A stretch of DNA of 26,135 nt. Source: a virus. This document shows, piece after piece, positions 18,505 to 26,135 of the stretch (position 1 is its first letter; each line of letters starts with the position of its first letter). A model generated the notes under the pieces. The model saw only the letters and a list, made by a program, of their open reading frames with translations, was not told where the DNA came from and ran no database searches. Location: positions 1 to 26,135 of the IMG/VR virus record IMGVR_UViG_3300021389_000133; one strand, written 5' to 3'. Both the position numbers and the translations under genes were made by a program.

Positions 18505-19599
18505 TTAGTTTCGTGTTTTAATTCGCAATTTCATATCATCTGAACTATCGCCTAACACTCTAACAGTAATTCCATCTTTAGTAGTCGAATGTGACGACCT
18601 AGATGTATTTATGTTTTTTGCATCAGCAACCGAAGCTTTAACAGCGTCAGCTTTTCCCTGCTCATAAAAATGATTTGCAATTGCATCAGGATTCATTGCT
18701 GTAAATAAACCTTTGTGATAACCTTCAGCATTTTCCATTAATCCATCTTTATTCAAAAACTTTTCGATAAAGTTATTAATGTCTTTTTGCTGTGTCTTCA
18801 CTTGATCTGTATTACTAACATTGTACGTAACCTGCTTGTCACCAACTTTAAATTCAAAACCTTTGAAATCGTTGTTAAAAACCTTATCGGTTTTATTTAA
18901 GAATGTATCAGATTGTTTCTGTATAATTCCAGCGCTCTCTTCCTGTTCAGCGTTGTAACTATTATAAAAATCTACAGCTTGCTGTTGCTCTTCACTGAGA
19001 GTGGTGCCAGCTTTGATTTCCTCATAGTATTTAGACTTTTGCCCGTCTAAGTAGGCTTTGGCCTCAGCAACTTGCTCTTTTAAGGCTATTTTTTTCTTTT
19101 TTATTTCTCTTTCATCAGCATTTTCTTCGTCATAAGAGTAAGTATCTTCTAATAAAAAGTTTATTTCATCATCATTAAGATGAGGTTTAGTTTTTTTATA
19201 GTAATCATGTAATACTTCTGAGTCGTCTAAATCATTAATATCAGTATTTAGTTTTACATAATCTTCTAGAGTTCCACCAGTATCTTTCATAAACTCTTGT
19301 AGTTTAACAAGATCATTTGGTAAATCTAATTCTTGTACAACTTCTTCCTGTGCTTCAACTTCCTGTTGTACTTCTTCTTGTTCTTCTGGGGCATTGGCAT
19401 CTTCATCGACTCCAACCACTCCCTCGTTGTCAGTGTTATCTTCTGCAACTTCTGTTGTTTCTGTGGTTTCATTTTCTATTGGGTTTTCTACTGGTATTGA
19501 TAAATCTACTTTATAATCACCGTCTTCGTTTATAGAGACTGGTGTTGGCGTCTCTTCTTGTGGTGTAGTTTCCTCAACTACTTCTTTGTTTTCTTCCAT
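18505..19599 (-). CDS. Capsid scaffolding protein, 364 aa
   Basis: Acts as the internal template for procapsid assembly and is removed before or during packaging. Evidence is position (between portal and major capsid) and composition. Residues 1-95 are extremely Glu/Asp/Thr-rich and presumably disordered. A predicted helical middle follows: LPNDLVKLQEFMKDTGGTL at 93-111, and DDDEVLHDYYKKTKPHLNDD-like residues around 125-144. The region after 165 is rich in charged helices (EIKKKKIALKEQVAEAKAYL). The C-terminus ends with a basic stretch (SSDDMKLRIKTRN), suited to binding the coat protein. No protease motif is seen, so removal would need exit through the shell or another protease. The pattern is typical of scaffolds, which have low sequence conservation. 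Confidence 0.82.
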   Translation of the reverse strand: MEENKEVVEETTPQEETPTPVSINEDGDYKVDLSIPVENPIENETTETTEVAEDNTDNEGVVGVDEDANAPEEQEEVQQEVEAQEEVVQELDLPNDLVKLQEFMKDTGGTLEDYVKLNTDINDLDDSEVLHDYYKKTKPHLNDDEINFLLEDTYSYDEENADEREIKKKKIALKEQVAEAKAYLDGQKSKYYEEIKAGTTLSEEQQQAVDFYNSYNAEQEESAGIIQKQSDTFLNKTDKVFNNDFKGFEFKVGDKQVTYNVSNTDQVKTQQKDINNFIEKFLNKDGLMENAEGYHKGLFTAMNPDAIANHFYEQGKADAVKASVADAKNINTSRSSHSTTKDGITVRVLGDSSDDMKLRIKTRN

Positions 19600-19620
19600 A
19601 ATATAATATTAAATAATTAG

Positions 19621-21957
19621 TTAAACATCCATATCCAAACCTTGGCCCATCACATCATTTCCTGATGATTCAAACTTTGGATTTTTCTTTTCTTCTCTTT
19701 TGTCTTTACGATCTTCTTGCTCTGTTTTAGAAGTCATCTCCATACGTTTAAGTTTAGTGTTAATCTCAAACTCATGATCCATTAACTCTTTCTTTAGTTG
19801 AGCTTCTTTCTTCATGTACTCCATTTGCAACTTGTTCTTTTCAGTTTCTAATAATATTTGATTATCAGTTTTACCTTTTTCTTCTTGCATTTTACCTTGA
19901 GTAGCTGCTTGAGCTGACTGTACATTAGACTGTGTCTGTGCTTCTTGTTGTGCTTGTTGTAGTTTTTGATCTTTGTCTTCTTTCTTTTTTCTACGTAGCT
20001 TAAGTAATTGGTTAGCCATTTTTAAGTTTCTAACTTCACGTAAATCTATAGCATCAGCTAGTTCTATAAGCTTTTGTTGTAAAGCCATTTGTATGTTATT
20101 TTCTAACACTTGCTTTTCTTCTTCATCTGGTTGTAGCTCAATAAATATACCAAAGTCATATAAGTGTAACTCTTTCATTTCACTTAACGTAGCTACGTTG
20201 TGAGAACCTATAGCTTGTATAAAAGCTTCTTTTGTAGGTGAGTATTCTATAATATCAGATATTCTTAATGATATTTGTTCTGCAGCTTCTACTGTTAAAA
20301 ACAAACTAGCATCTAATATATGTCTTGTAGCTACATTTGAGTTTGCCGCTGCTAACTTTTGTATACCTACTAGTGATCTAGAATCTGGTGTTGAAGCGTC
20401 TCTAGCTTCGTTAAGACCAGTTACATCTCTAATCATCTGTAGATAATAGTTATAGTTACCTATAAGAGCGTTTAATTTACCACCTGCTCCAGCTCCATTT
20501 GAAATTTCTTGAACTGGTATTTTAGCTGCGTTTTGATCACCATCACCAGTATAAGATCTACCGATTACAGAACCTGTTTGAAAGAACATGTTTAAAGCTT
20601 CTTGTGGGTTATAGTTTGTACCATTACCTAAATCAACTTCTGCCAAACCATCAATATCTAAATAAACACCGTCAGGTACCATACGTGACAATACTTGTTG
20701 TATTTTTAAATGTGTAAGCTGTATCATGTCAGCAAAACCAGTTATTCTACTAACAATAGATTCTATTCTTCCTTTATACATTTTAGGAGCTACTAACGAA
20801 TAATTCATTTTAACCTTGTTAAAATTACTTTTATCTCTCATCATGTTGTCAGCTTTTTGCCATTTCAACATAATATCAGTTCCTAATATTTTAGCTCCTT
20901 CAAATAAAACTTCTTGTGCTTTTTCTAATCTTATAAAATCAACTTGCTTTTCTACTGGCGGATTAAATCTATCTGTTTTAGGTATTGCTTTTTCTCCACC
21001 ACTAGCAGTTTTCTTTATTTTGTAAACATTATTCATATATGTTTTATAATTAAAATATAAAACAGATATTTTATTTCTATCTTTAGAGTGTTGATTGACC
21101 CTGTTGTGAGATAAACCGTTGTATCTTTTATCTATTCTTTCTAAATCTCCAGATGTTAACTGTGGAAACTCTTTTACTAATTCATTTACAGGTATGTACT
21201 TTACTTCACCTATATAGTATATGTCTTCAAAATAAGGCGAGTCACTATGAGAATAAACTAAATCTGCTGGATCTACATATTGCACTCTAGCACCTTCGCT
21301 CCAATCAAATGTTGTTTTAACAGCTCCCATACCTAACACTGTTAAATCTTCTAAACATCTTCTTCTAATTAAATCGTATTTACTACCTTGCATTAAAACA
21401 TTTACAGCTTGCTCGTTTGCAAGTTCAACCTCTTGCTTGTACGTTAACTGCATGTGCAATCTTAATTCTTCCATTGTTTCTGGAAGTTGCTCTGGATCGT
21501 TTTTATAAAGATTCATGTTAAAATCTTTCTTTGCTTGATCGTTGAACTCTCTGTTACGCATGTCTTTCAACATACTATCCATGTACTCAGTTCTTTTAGC
21601 AACACCGTACTGATCTTGTGAGTATGCTTTTATATCAAAACTTCTACCAGCCATACCGTTTACAACTATATCAACAAACTTAGGTATAATTGGCACTGGC
21701 GTCCAATCTAAATTAAGATAAGACAAATCTCCATTAATGGACAACTCGTCTTTGTATTTTTGTATTGATTGTTCACCCCTCGCGTATAACCTAAGATTAT
21801 GAAACTTTCTTTGAGTCATAGAATATCTATTGGATTGAGGACCATCGAACCATTCTAGTTCGATAGCTCTAGCCACTTTTAACCCGTATTCGTTACTAAC
21901 TTTTTCTAAGTCACTAACAACTTGAGAAGGAAATTCTTTATGTAGAGAATCTGCCAT
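19621..21957 (-). CDS. Portal protein, 778 aa
   Basis: The dodecameric ring at the capsid vertex through which DNA is packaged and ejected. It lies between terminase and scaffold, as expected. The N-terminal region carries YARGEQSIQKYK (residues 58-69) and LDWTPVPIIPKFVDIVVNG (83-101), a signature I associate with portals of crAss-like and marine Bacteroidota podoviruses. The centre has VLGMGAVKTTFDW and VDPADLVYSHSDSPYFED, the clip/wing-type segments. Later NEARDASTPDSRSLVG precedes a long helical region. From about residue 642 to the end the protein becomes very charged and coiled-coil-like (KLRRKKKEDKDQK, then Gln/Glu/Lys-rich), which could form the barrel extending into the capsid. The last ten residues are acidic (GQGLDMDV). 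It starts one base after the terminase stop. Confidence 0.9.
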   Translation of the reverse strand: MADSLHKEFPSQVVSDLEKVSNEYGLKVARAIELEWFDGPQSNRYSMTQRKFHNLRLYARGEQSIQKYKDELSINGDLSYLNLDWTPVPIIPKFVDIVVNGMAGRSFDIKAYSQDQYGVAKRTEYMDSMLKDMRNREFNDQAKKDFNMNLYKNDPEQLPETMEELRLHMQLTYKQEVELANEQAVNVLMQGSKYDLIRRRCLEDLTVLGMGAVKTTFDWSEGARVQYVDPADLVYSHSDSPYFEDIYYIGEVKYIPVNELVKEFPQLTSGDLERIDKRYNGLSHNRVNQHSKDRNKISVLYFNYKTYMNNVYKIKKTASGGEKAIPKTDRFNPPVEKQVDFIRLEKAQEVLFEGAKILGTDIMLKWQKADNMMRDKSNFNKVKMNYSLVAPKMYKGRIESIVSRITGFADMIQLTHLKIQQVLSRMVPDGVYLDIDGLAEVDLGNGTNYNPQEALNMFFQTGSVIGRSYTGDGDQNAAKIPVQEISNGAGAGGKLNALIGNYNYYLQMIRDVTGLNEARDASTPDSRSLVGIQKLAAANSNVATRHILDASLFLTVEAAEQISLRISDIIEYSPTKEAFIQAIGSHNVATLSEMKELHLYDFGIFIELQPDEEEKQVLENNIQMALQQKLIELADAIDLREVRNLKMANQLLKLRRKKKEDKDQKLQQAQQEAQTQSNVQSAQAATQGKMQEEKGKTDNQILLETEKNKLQMEYMKKEAQLKKELMDHEFEINTKLKRMEMTSKTEQEDRKDKREEKKNPKFESSGNDVMGQGLDMDV

Positions 21958-21958
21958 G

Positions 21959-24175
21959 TTATTGTTTAATTATTTTTGAATTGTTTCCTTTGTTACTATA
22001 TTTAGCAATGTTTATATTTATTGGTGCTTTTTGAATACTTTGATTTGGTCTATACAAATGTCTATTACAAGCCATTATAGCTAAGCCAGAACTTATAGTT
22101 GCATCATATTTAGTTCTTTTGTTTATGTCAAAACCAGCCCAATCGTTAAGTGTTCTATTAAAATACATATTACCGTAACCATCTTTTGTTTGACCAACCT
22201 TTTCCTGTATATACATTTCAATTGCAGCGGCGTGTGCTTGCTTTATATCTTCACTTGAATTTGGTATACCACCTATTTCTTTTTCAGTTGTAGATAATTT
22301 ATTCCATAATTTATCTGGTCTGTTCATACTAAAACCTCTGTAACCACGTCTTCTTAAATGATATAGTAGTCTTGGTTTATTGTTCTCTGCAAGCATAGGC
22401 ATACCATAAAATATCAAAGCCATCAATACGTCTTCAAAGAATATTTCAGCTGTTTGTGGTCTAGCTATGTATTCTAAGAAAAACTGTGTTGGTGGAGCAT
22501 CTTCCATACTAAACTTAGTTAAACCGTGTAAAGCACCTTTAGAACCTTTACCATCTACAGTTCCTGATATATCGTAACTATCACAACCAAAAGCACCCAT
22601 ATGTTCGTTGCCTGGGTATCGTACACCGTTTTTAACTATAACATTATTTTGCAAGTTTACCGGCGGTACCCAAGTAACTCTAAACCTTCCTTTTTGATCT
22701 GGATAAAACATTACTCTTGAATCTTTAATACCGTTTATCCATTGAAAATTACCTTGTGTTAATCCTAAGTTTCTACCTAGTTCTTCGTTGTAATCTATTT
22801 GTTCGTATAATTTAACTAGGTTAAATATACTATTACTAGCTTCATCTCTAAACGCATGCTCAGTAGTTCTTGGAAATTGTCTGTAAAACTCGTTTAAAGC
22901 GTCTTGATCATTTTTTAAACCATCAGCTTCGTTTTGCCAGTTTTCTACAACACCTACATCTATTAACTCTCCTTGGGGATCGAGTACATCATTATCTGGC
23001 GTATCAAAAACAGGACGTCCGTATTCGTCAATAAATCCTTCGTAGTTCCATTCCATTGGGATAAAGAGAGAATATAAACCAGACTTTGTTTGTCCATTCC
23101 TGTTTCTTTGAGTAACGTCTGATGCATTGTATAGTTTTTTAAAATTACTACCACCTTTATCTAAAGCATTTGATGTTGATCCCATCATACACTTACCTAT
23201 AATTCTACTACCTAATCTTAAACATGTTTTTGTAACACGCCAGTTATTTAATATATTATCAGGTCTTTCCCACTTACCACTTTCATCATGTACTAAAAGC
23301 TTTAATTTCTCACCGTCATAGCTATTGTCACCTGTATTTTTCCAATCAATAGTAGTATCAAGTCCAGCCAAGTCTTCCTGCTTTTCGTTAGCAGTGATTT
23401 TTTTACGTGTGAACTTACTTGCAGGAACCCTATAAGCAAGCTCAGACTTAGGTCTGTCCATACCGTCTTGAATCGGTTTAAAAAAGAACGGATAATTAAC
23501 CGATATTGGAACGACTTTGTCTGTAAACATTTTTTTAGCATCTGCACCTGTTTTAGATAATATACCAAATCTTGCATCACTTGATATTGTAGCTTGGTTA
23601 ACTGTTTCAGCTGATGACATAAAAGAAAAACCAGATCGTCTATTTTTAAGGTAGCACATACCATAACATCTTTTATCTGCTTTACAAGCTTCCCAGAATA
23701 TATAAAATAATCTGTTTGCCTCTCTAAAGTCTGGTGCGCCTACATCTATTTTACTCCATTGCAAGTACATGTAATGTGTACCAGTTATGTATGTTGACTC
23801 TTTACCGTTTTTAAACCAAAAACCTTGCTCTCTTCTAGCAAATTCTCCATCTATATAATCAAACCACTGTTCTTTTTGATCTTCAGGATATGACCTCCAG
23901 TCGAATATATTTTTTAACCTAGATAATTGTTTAGGATATTCTATTTGTTGCCACTTGCTTTTGGCATGCACGTACACCTTTTTAGGTTGCAAAGGTAAAG
24001 CGATTTGCAAACCTTGTATTTCATAGATCTCACCAATAGTACCATCTTTTGATATAACGACAATATCGTGTTCTTTATTGTATCCATATTTCCATTTTTT
24101 AGTTCTATTAAGTCTACTAATAGTAGTTTTTTTTACTGGCTCAACTACTTTATATAACTCTTGCTCGTAACTCAT
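21959..24175 (-). CDS. terL: Terminase large subunit (ATPase-nuclease), 738 aa
   Basis: This is the DNA-packaging motor and headful/cohesive-end nuclease, docking on the portal. The ATPase half has a deviant Walker A, YLKNRRSGFSF (residues 175-185); Walker B LKLLVHDE (291-298, with D297 and catalytic E298); and a coupling motif MGSTSN (331-336). The nuclease half shows the RNase H-fold acid triad: D532 in FGCDSYDIS, E597 in the typical MLAENNK motif, and D691 in KYDATISSGLA. The length is above the usual 450-600 aa but normal for crAss-like and other Bacteroidota podoviruses. The N-terminal 100 residues precede the ATPase core. The start is fixed by the ATGA overlap with the small upstream gene, and the portal start follows the TAA by one base. 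Several shorter antisense or out-of-frame ORFs here are shadows. Confidence 0.93.
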   Translation of the reverse strand: MSYEQELYKVVEPVKKTTISRLNRTKKWKYGYNKEHDIVVISKDGTIGEIYEIQGLQIALPLQPKKVYVHAKSKWQQIEYPKQLSRLKNIFDWRSYPEDQKEQWFDYIDGEFARREQGFWFKNGKESTYITGTHYMYLQWSKIDVGAPDFREANRLFYIFWEACKADKRCYGMCYLKNRRSGFSFMSSAETVNQATISSDARFGILSKTGADAKKMFTDKVVPISVNYPFFFKPIQDGMDRPKSELAYRVPASKFTRKKITANEKQEDLAGLDTTIDWKNTGDNSYDGEKLKLLVHDESGKWERPDNILNNWRVTKTCLRLGSRIIGKCMMGSTSNALDKGGSNFKKLYNASDVTQRNRNGQTKSGLYSLFIPMEWNYEGFIDEYGRPVFDTPDNDVLDPQGELIDVGVVENWQNEADGLKNDQDALNEFYRQFPRTTEHAFRDEASNSIFNLVKLYEQIDYNEELGRNLGLTQGNFQWINGIKDSRVMFYPDQKGRFRVTWVPPVNLQNNVIVKNGVRYPGNEHMGAFGCDSYDISGTVDGKGSKGALHGLTKFSMEDAPPTQFFLEYIARPQTAEIFFEDVLMALIFYGMPMLAENNKPRLLYHLRRRGYRGFSMNRPDKLWNKLSTTEKEIGGIPNSSEDIKQAHAAAIEMYIQEKVGQTKDGYGNMYFNRTLNDWAGFDINKRTKYDATISSGLAIMACNRHLYRPNQSIQKAPININIAKYSNKGNNSKIIKQ

Positions 24176-24447
24176 CTTGATCTACCCTCTGCAAAACCTT
24201 TAAATATTTTTGCTTTTGCTTCTTCGGGTGCTTTTCCCTCGAGTAAGTTTTCTTCTTCTTCGATTCTATTAAGTATTTCAAACGCGTCAAATATAGCTAG
24301 TTTTTTAGTAGCTGCGGCATTTTTTAATCTATCAGCTGATATATCGTCATCACTATCTACAATATCTTCTTTAGCAACTTTTATTAGTTCTTCAACCGCT
24401 CTATGCCCAGCTTGGATTATACGTTTTTTCGTTTCCTTGATATTCAT
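24172..24447 (-). CDS. Small terminase subunit candidate, 91 aa
   Basis: A short, wholly helical, highly charged protein (many Glu, Lys, Ala) with the central helix RLKNAAATKKLAIFDAFEIL followed by an acidic stretch NRIEEEEN. It lies directly upstream of terlL-type terminase, and its TGA stop overlaps the terminase ATG as ATGA, the tight coupling expected for a TerS-TerL pair. Size and helical character fit a small terminase or another packaging factor, but no helix-turn-helix is evident and TerS proteins are too variable to recognise by eye. The 5' end overlaps the GroES-like gene by 47 bases; no later ATG exists in the frame, so this start is the only ATG option. The family assignment is inference from position. 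Confidence 0.5.
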   Translation of the reverse strand: MNIKETKKRIIQAGHRAVEELIKVAKEDIVDSDDDISADRLKNAAATKKLAIFDAFEILNRIEEEENLLEGKAPEEAKAKIFKGFAEGRSR

Positions 24448-24985
24448 ATTTAATTGTAATTTGATTTAAGTTGACTTTATAAAGTCTTTGCCCATCTATA
24501 ACAAACTCATATCTAGCTCCAACATGTACAAAACCTAGTATGTCGCCTTTTTTATAAGTTTTATTTCCGTATACAACTTGACCAATAAACTTTTCTTTTT
24601 CTATAGAAAAATTATCATCTTCTTTTAACGGTTGTAAAAATATATAACCATCTAATGGTTGCCAAGTATCTTTACGTTTAACAGCATATATTTGCTCAGA
24701 GTATATATTATATCTATTCTCACTTATAAAGCTGCTACTGTTCTTCTCTACGCCTCTCTGGTTGTGCCATCGTCTAAACACATTGTGGTGTACTATTATT
24801 TCGTCACCATTTTTTATACCAGTGTGATTGTTTAATATTGGCGCAGATATAACACGTGCTTTTCTATTTATATATTTGTGATTGAATATATCAGTGTTTA
24901 ACACTAATTCTTTTTCACCTAATTTTTTTACGTTGTTATATCTACTTCCAATAGGTTCTATTATAAAACCAAATATGCTTTTCAT
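24401..24985 (-). CDS. Tandem GroES-like (co-chaperonin fold) protein, 194 aa
   Basis: Two successive halves each follow the GroES beta-barrel layout. Half 1 (about residues 7-103) has GFIIEPI, RVISAP, then IKNGDEIIVHHNVF and ends SEQIYAVK. Half 2 (about 113-181) has GYIFLQPL, FIGQVVYG, KKGDILGFVHVG, then FVIDGQRLYKVN and NQITIKYE. These match the GroES pattern 'v.v.P... G.Vv..g...vk.GD.V.f......i.dge.y.i...dIl'. GroES rings cap GroEL chaperonins, and T4 gp31 is a known phage example needed for capsid folding. A role in folding the capsid or another virion protein with host GroEL is therefore plausible. The mobile loop usually seen near the N-terminus is not obvious, so it may be a GroES-fold protein with another job. 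It ends with TAG and overlaps the next gene by 47 bases. Confidence 0.6.
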   Translation of the reverse strand: MKSIFGFIIEPIGSRYNNVKKLGEKELVLNTDIFNHKYINRKARVISAPILNNHTGIKNGDEIIVHHNVFRRWHNQRGVEKNSSSFISENRYNIYSEQIYAVKRKDTWQPLDGYIFLQPLKEDDNFSIEKEKFIGQVVYGNKTYKKGDILGFVHVGARYEFVIDGQRLYKVNLNQITIKYEYQGNEKTYNPSWA

Positions 24986-25206
24986 TAGTATTGTAAATTA
25001 TACTCTACTGATATAGCCATATTTTTATTAAAATCTTTCCAAGGTATTACTTCTTTGGATTTTCTTATATAAACAGAAAACTTATCAGTTTCTTCTATAA
25101 TATCGCAAATAGTATGACCACCGTACACTTCTTGCCCGACAGCATAATGCATAGCATCATTCTTGTAGTCTTTACCTATAGAAATTTTACGAATTAACTT
25201 GCTCAT
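24985..25206 (-). CDS. Hypothetical 73-aa conserved-type protein
   Basis: A small basic protein (MSKLIRKISIGKDYK...) with a predicted mostly beta pattern. A Gly-rich turn (VGQEVYGGHTI) is followed by alternating hydrophobic strands (KFSVYIRK) and an aromatic C-terminus ending NLQY. The overall pattern (basic N-terminus, 'MHY.VGQ', 'W.DFN', 'EYN') matches a small protein I recall beside terminase genes in marine Bacteroidota phages, but no function is known to me. It overlaps the coiled-coil gene upstream by 20 bases, and its TAA stop shares one base with the ATG of the next gene, so the three are probably translated as a coupled set. Confidence 0.65.
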   Translation of the reverse strand: MSKLIRKISIGKDYKNDAMHYAVGQEVYGGHTICDIIEETDKFSVYIRKSKEVIPWKDFNKNMAISVEYNLQY

Positions 25207-25468
25207 CTGTGTGATATGTTATTTTACCGTCTCTAACGTCAACATCAGCTTTACCGTAAACTTTCTCAAGCTCTCCTTGTAATTCACCTACTTGACCTTG
25301 AACTGCTTCCAAAGCTTTTAAAGCACCATACTTTTGTTGCTCTAACTGTCCAATCTCTCTTTGTATCATGTTAATTTTACCTACTAATTCTCGTAAACCT
25401 TTTAATTCTTCTTCTGTAATATTTGTTGGTTTAAGGCTTTTTGCCTTAGCTGTTTTTCTTTTTGCCAT
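25187..25468 (-). CDS. Small coiled-coil protein, 93 aa
   Basis: Residues 1-16 are strongly basic (Lys/Arg-rich, MAKRKTAKAK), and about 17-72 form one long amphipathic helix rich in Glu, Gln, Leu and Lys with heptad-like spacing, so a coiled coil is likely. The last 20 residues (YGKADVDVRDGKITYHTDEQ) look like two short strands. I recall similar small helix-plus-'YGK..I...DG.I' proteins near terminase in marine phages, but have no assigned function. Its 3' end overlaps the start of the 73-aa gene by 20 bases, suggesting coupled translation. A 72-base gap separates it from the preceding gene. A structural, chaperone or DNA-binding role are all possible. Confidence 0.7.
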   Translation of the reverse strand: MAKRKTAKAKSLKPTNITEEELKGLRELVGKINMIQREIGQLEQQKYGALKALEAVQGQVGELQGELEKVYGKADVDVRDGKITYHTDEQVNS

Positions 25469-25540
25469 TTTTTTTAATTTTAGTTAATTTAATTTAGTTT
25501 CTTATACTTATAATATCACATAAAATAGTGAATAATTACA

Positions 25541-25801
25541 CTAGTCATCTATTTCAGATATATAACCTCCTTCCTCAAGTTCTTCTACCTCTATACCTGT
25601 TCCGTCACCAACCCAATCACTATGGTTTGTAAATGTATAACTAGAGCATGTGTTTATGTCATTAAACTTACGAATGCGATCGTTAATTAAGTCTGTTGTA
25701 GCTACTAATCTTTCTGTACGATCCATACTTTTGTGCATAAAATGTACATTGTCTTTCTCTATTGTTTCAAATACTTCTTCTGATAATATGTAATAATTCA
25801 T
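25541..25801 (-). CDS. Hypothetical 86-aa protein
   Basis: An 86-residue acidic protein of unrecognised family, starting one base after the stop of the LamG-like gene and ending with a TAG stop. The N-terminus (MNYYILSEEVFETIEKDN) is hydrophobic/charged and could form a strand plus helix. The middle is basic and polar, with a region of Ser/Thr and aromatic residues around 52-62, and the C-terminal 20 residues are Glu/Gly/Asp-rich. There is no signal peptide, membrane segment or catalytic motif. Tight packing with neighbours and similar base composition support a real gene. No function can be proposed beyond belonging to the late operon. Confidence 0.6.
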   Translation of the reverse strand: MNYYILSEEVFETIEKDNVHFMHKSMDRTERLVATTDLINDRIRKFNDINTCSSYTFTNHSDWVGDGTGIEVEELEEGGYISEIDD

Positions 25802-25802
25802 G

Positions 25803-26135
25803 TTATTTATTTACTATTGCTGAGTTACCATCTATTGTAAAGTTATCATTTGATCTTGTAGCGTTACCATTACCTTCCCACTGCCAATAACCTATTAAGT
25901 TTGATTGAGCACTATGTGTTGTTGCATCCATTACTGTACCACTGTTGTATAGTGATGTAACTTCACTAGCACTTAACTCCTTGTTCCATATAGTTAAATC
26001 ATTATAAAGTGTTGGCGAGCTATTACCAGTTTTTCCTTCACCGTTTGAAATACCATTAGAACCAACACTCCAAGTTCTGTTATTAGTGCTACTCATCGCA
26101 CCATTAACATTGTTGTTTGTTTGTATTGGCGCTGC
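25803..26135 (-). CDS. LamG-like (concanavalin-fold) surface/adhesion protein, C-terminal part; 5' end outside window
   Basis: The reading frame stays open to the right edge: 13 further codons lie upstream of the first Met (26096), so this is a fragment of a longer protein of which 110 residues are visible. The segment LYNDLTIWNKELSASEVTSLY followed by NSG is the classic end of a LamG/concanavalin A-like lectin-glucanase domain (a strand, then 'W...LS..EV..LYN.G'). It is followed by a short strand-rich tail containing LIGYWQWEGN. In phages such domains usually sit in tail fibres, head fibres or other glycan-binding proteins, so a host-recognition or virion-surface role is inferred. It ends one base before the start region of the 86-aa gene. 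The specific virion position and ligand cannot be told from this piece. Confidence 0.7.
   Translation of the reverse strand, partial: AAPIQTNNNVNGAMSSTNNRTWSVGSNGISNGEGKTGNSSPTLYNDLTIWNKELSASEVTSLYNSGTVMDATTHSAQSNLIGYWQWEGNGNATRSNDNFTIDGNSAIVNK

Noticed and set aside
22963-23664. Two extra minus-strand frames (63 and 120 aa) inside the terminase region
   Set aside because: They are out of frame with the intact terminase gene, have no recognisable motif, and terminase shows both ATPase and nuclease motifs in its own frame.
24401-24403. Possible stop-codon recoding (TAG or TGA read as an amino acid), as in some crAss-like phages
   Set aside because: TAG ends genes at 24401 and 25541, TGA ends the gene at 24172 in an ATGA junction, TAA ends most others, and long genes run through without internal TAG or TGA. 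The standard code explains the window.
25469-25540. Terminator or promoter in the 72-base gap before the coiled-coil gene
   Set aside because: Only a 5-bp inverted repeat (TAGTG/CACTA at 25526-25543) and AT-rich TATAAT-like strings are present. There is no T-run, no matched -35 and no clear Bacteroidota TTTG/TAnnTTTG promoter pair.
1-26135. tRNA genes, CRISPR arrays, insertion sequences, integrase or attachment sites
   Set aside because: No cloverleaf-like sequence, regular direct repeats, transposase or recombinase motifs were seen in the short non-coding gaps or the reading frames.

Overview
The window is one continuous, minus-strand virion-morphogenesis block of a short-tailed (podovirus-like) tailed phage. 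Nineteen genes, two of them cut by the window edges, are packed head to tail with gaps of at most about 76 bases and several overlaps. The DNA is very AT-rich. Start codons are preceded by A/T-rich leaders with no Shine-Dalgarno sequence, as is typical of Bacteroidota genes and their phages, so a marine flavobacterium-like host is my inference. All three standard stop codons are used and no long gene has an internal stop, so there is no sign of the stop-codon recoding found in some crAss-like phages.

Reading in the direction of transcription (right to left): (1) the C-terminus of a LamG-like adhesion or host-recognition protein; (2) a cluster of small genes holding two unknowns, a coiled-coil protein, a protein with two GroES-like halves and a 91-aa small-terminase candidate; (3) packaging and head: large terminase, portal, acidic scaffold, major capsid protein, then a UUCG-capped intrinsic terminator; (4) neck and tail: an unknown 277-aa protein, an RNA hairpin, a tail-tube/ring-type adaptor, a second connector ending in RGKSKWIKH, and a 2471-aa nozzle ('muzzle'/stabilization-type) protein; (5) a small structural-type protein, a single-domain cupin and three probable internal or ejected virion proteins. 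The last of these exceeds 1376 aa, is open at the left edge and carries an HEIKH zinc-metallopeptidase motif.

The genes make sense as an assembly line. TerS/TerL pump DNA through the portal into a scaffolded HK97-fold capsid, ring adaptors and the giant nozzle close the vertex, and the Ala/Gly-rich internal proteins would be ejected to cross the envelope. Gene order and the portal, connector and nozzle motifs resemble Bacteroidota podoviruses, including crAss-like relatives, but I could run no database search, so lineage is inferred from remembered motifs. I saw no replication genes, tRNAs, CRISPR arrays, integrase or insertion sequence. The least ordinary points are the metallopeptidase inside a giant ejection-type protein, the tandem GroES-like protein beside terminase, the cupin inside the virion block, and an EF-hand-type calcium loop in a virion protein.
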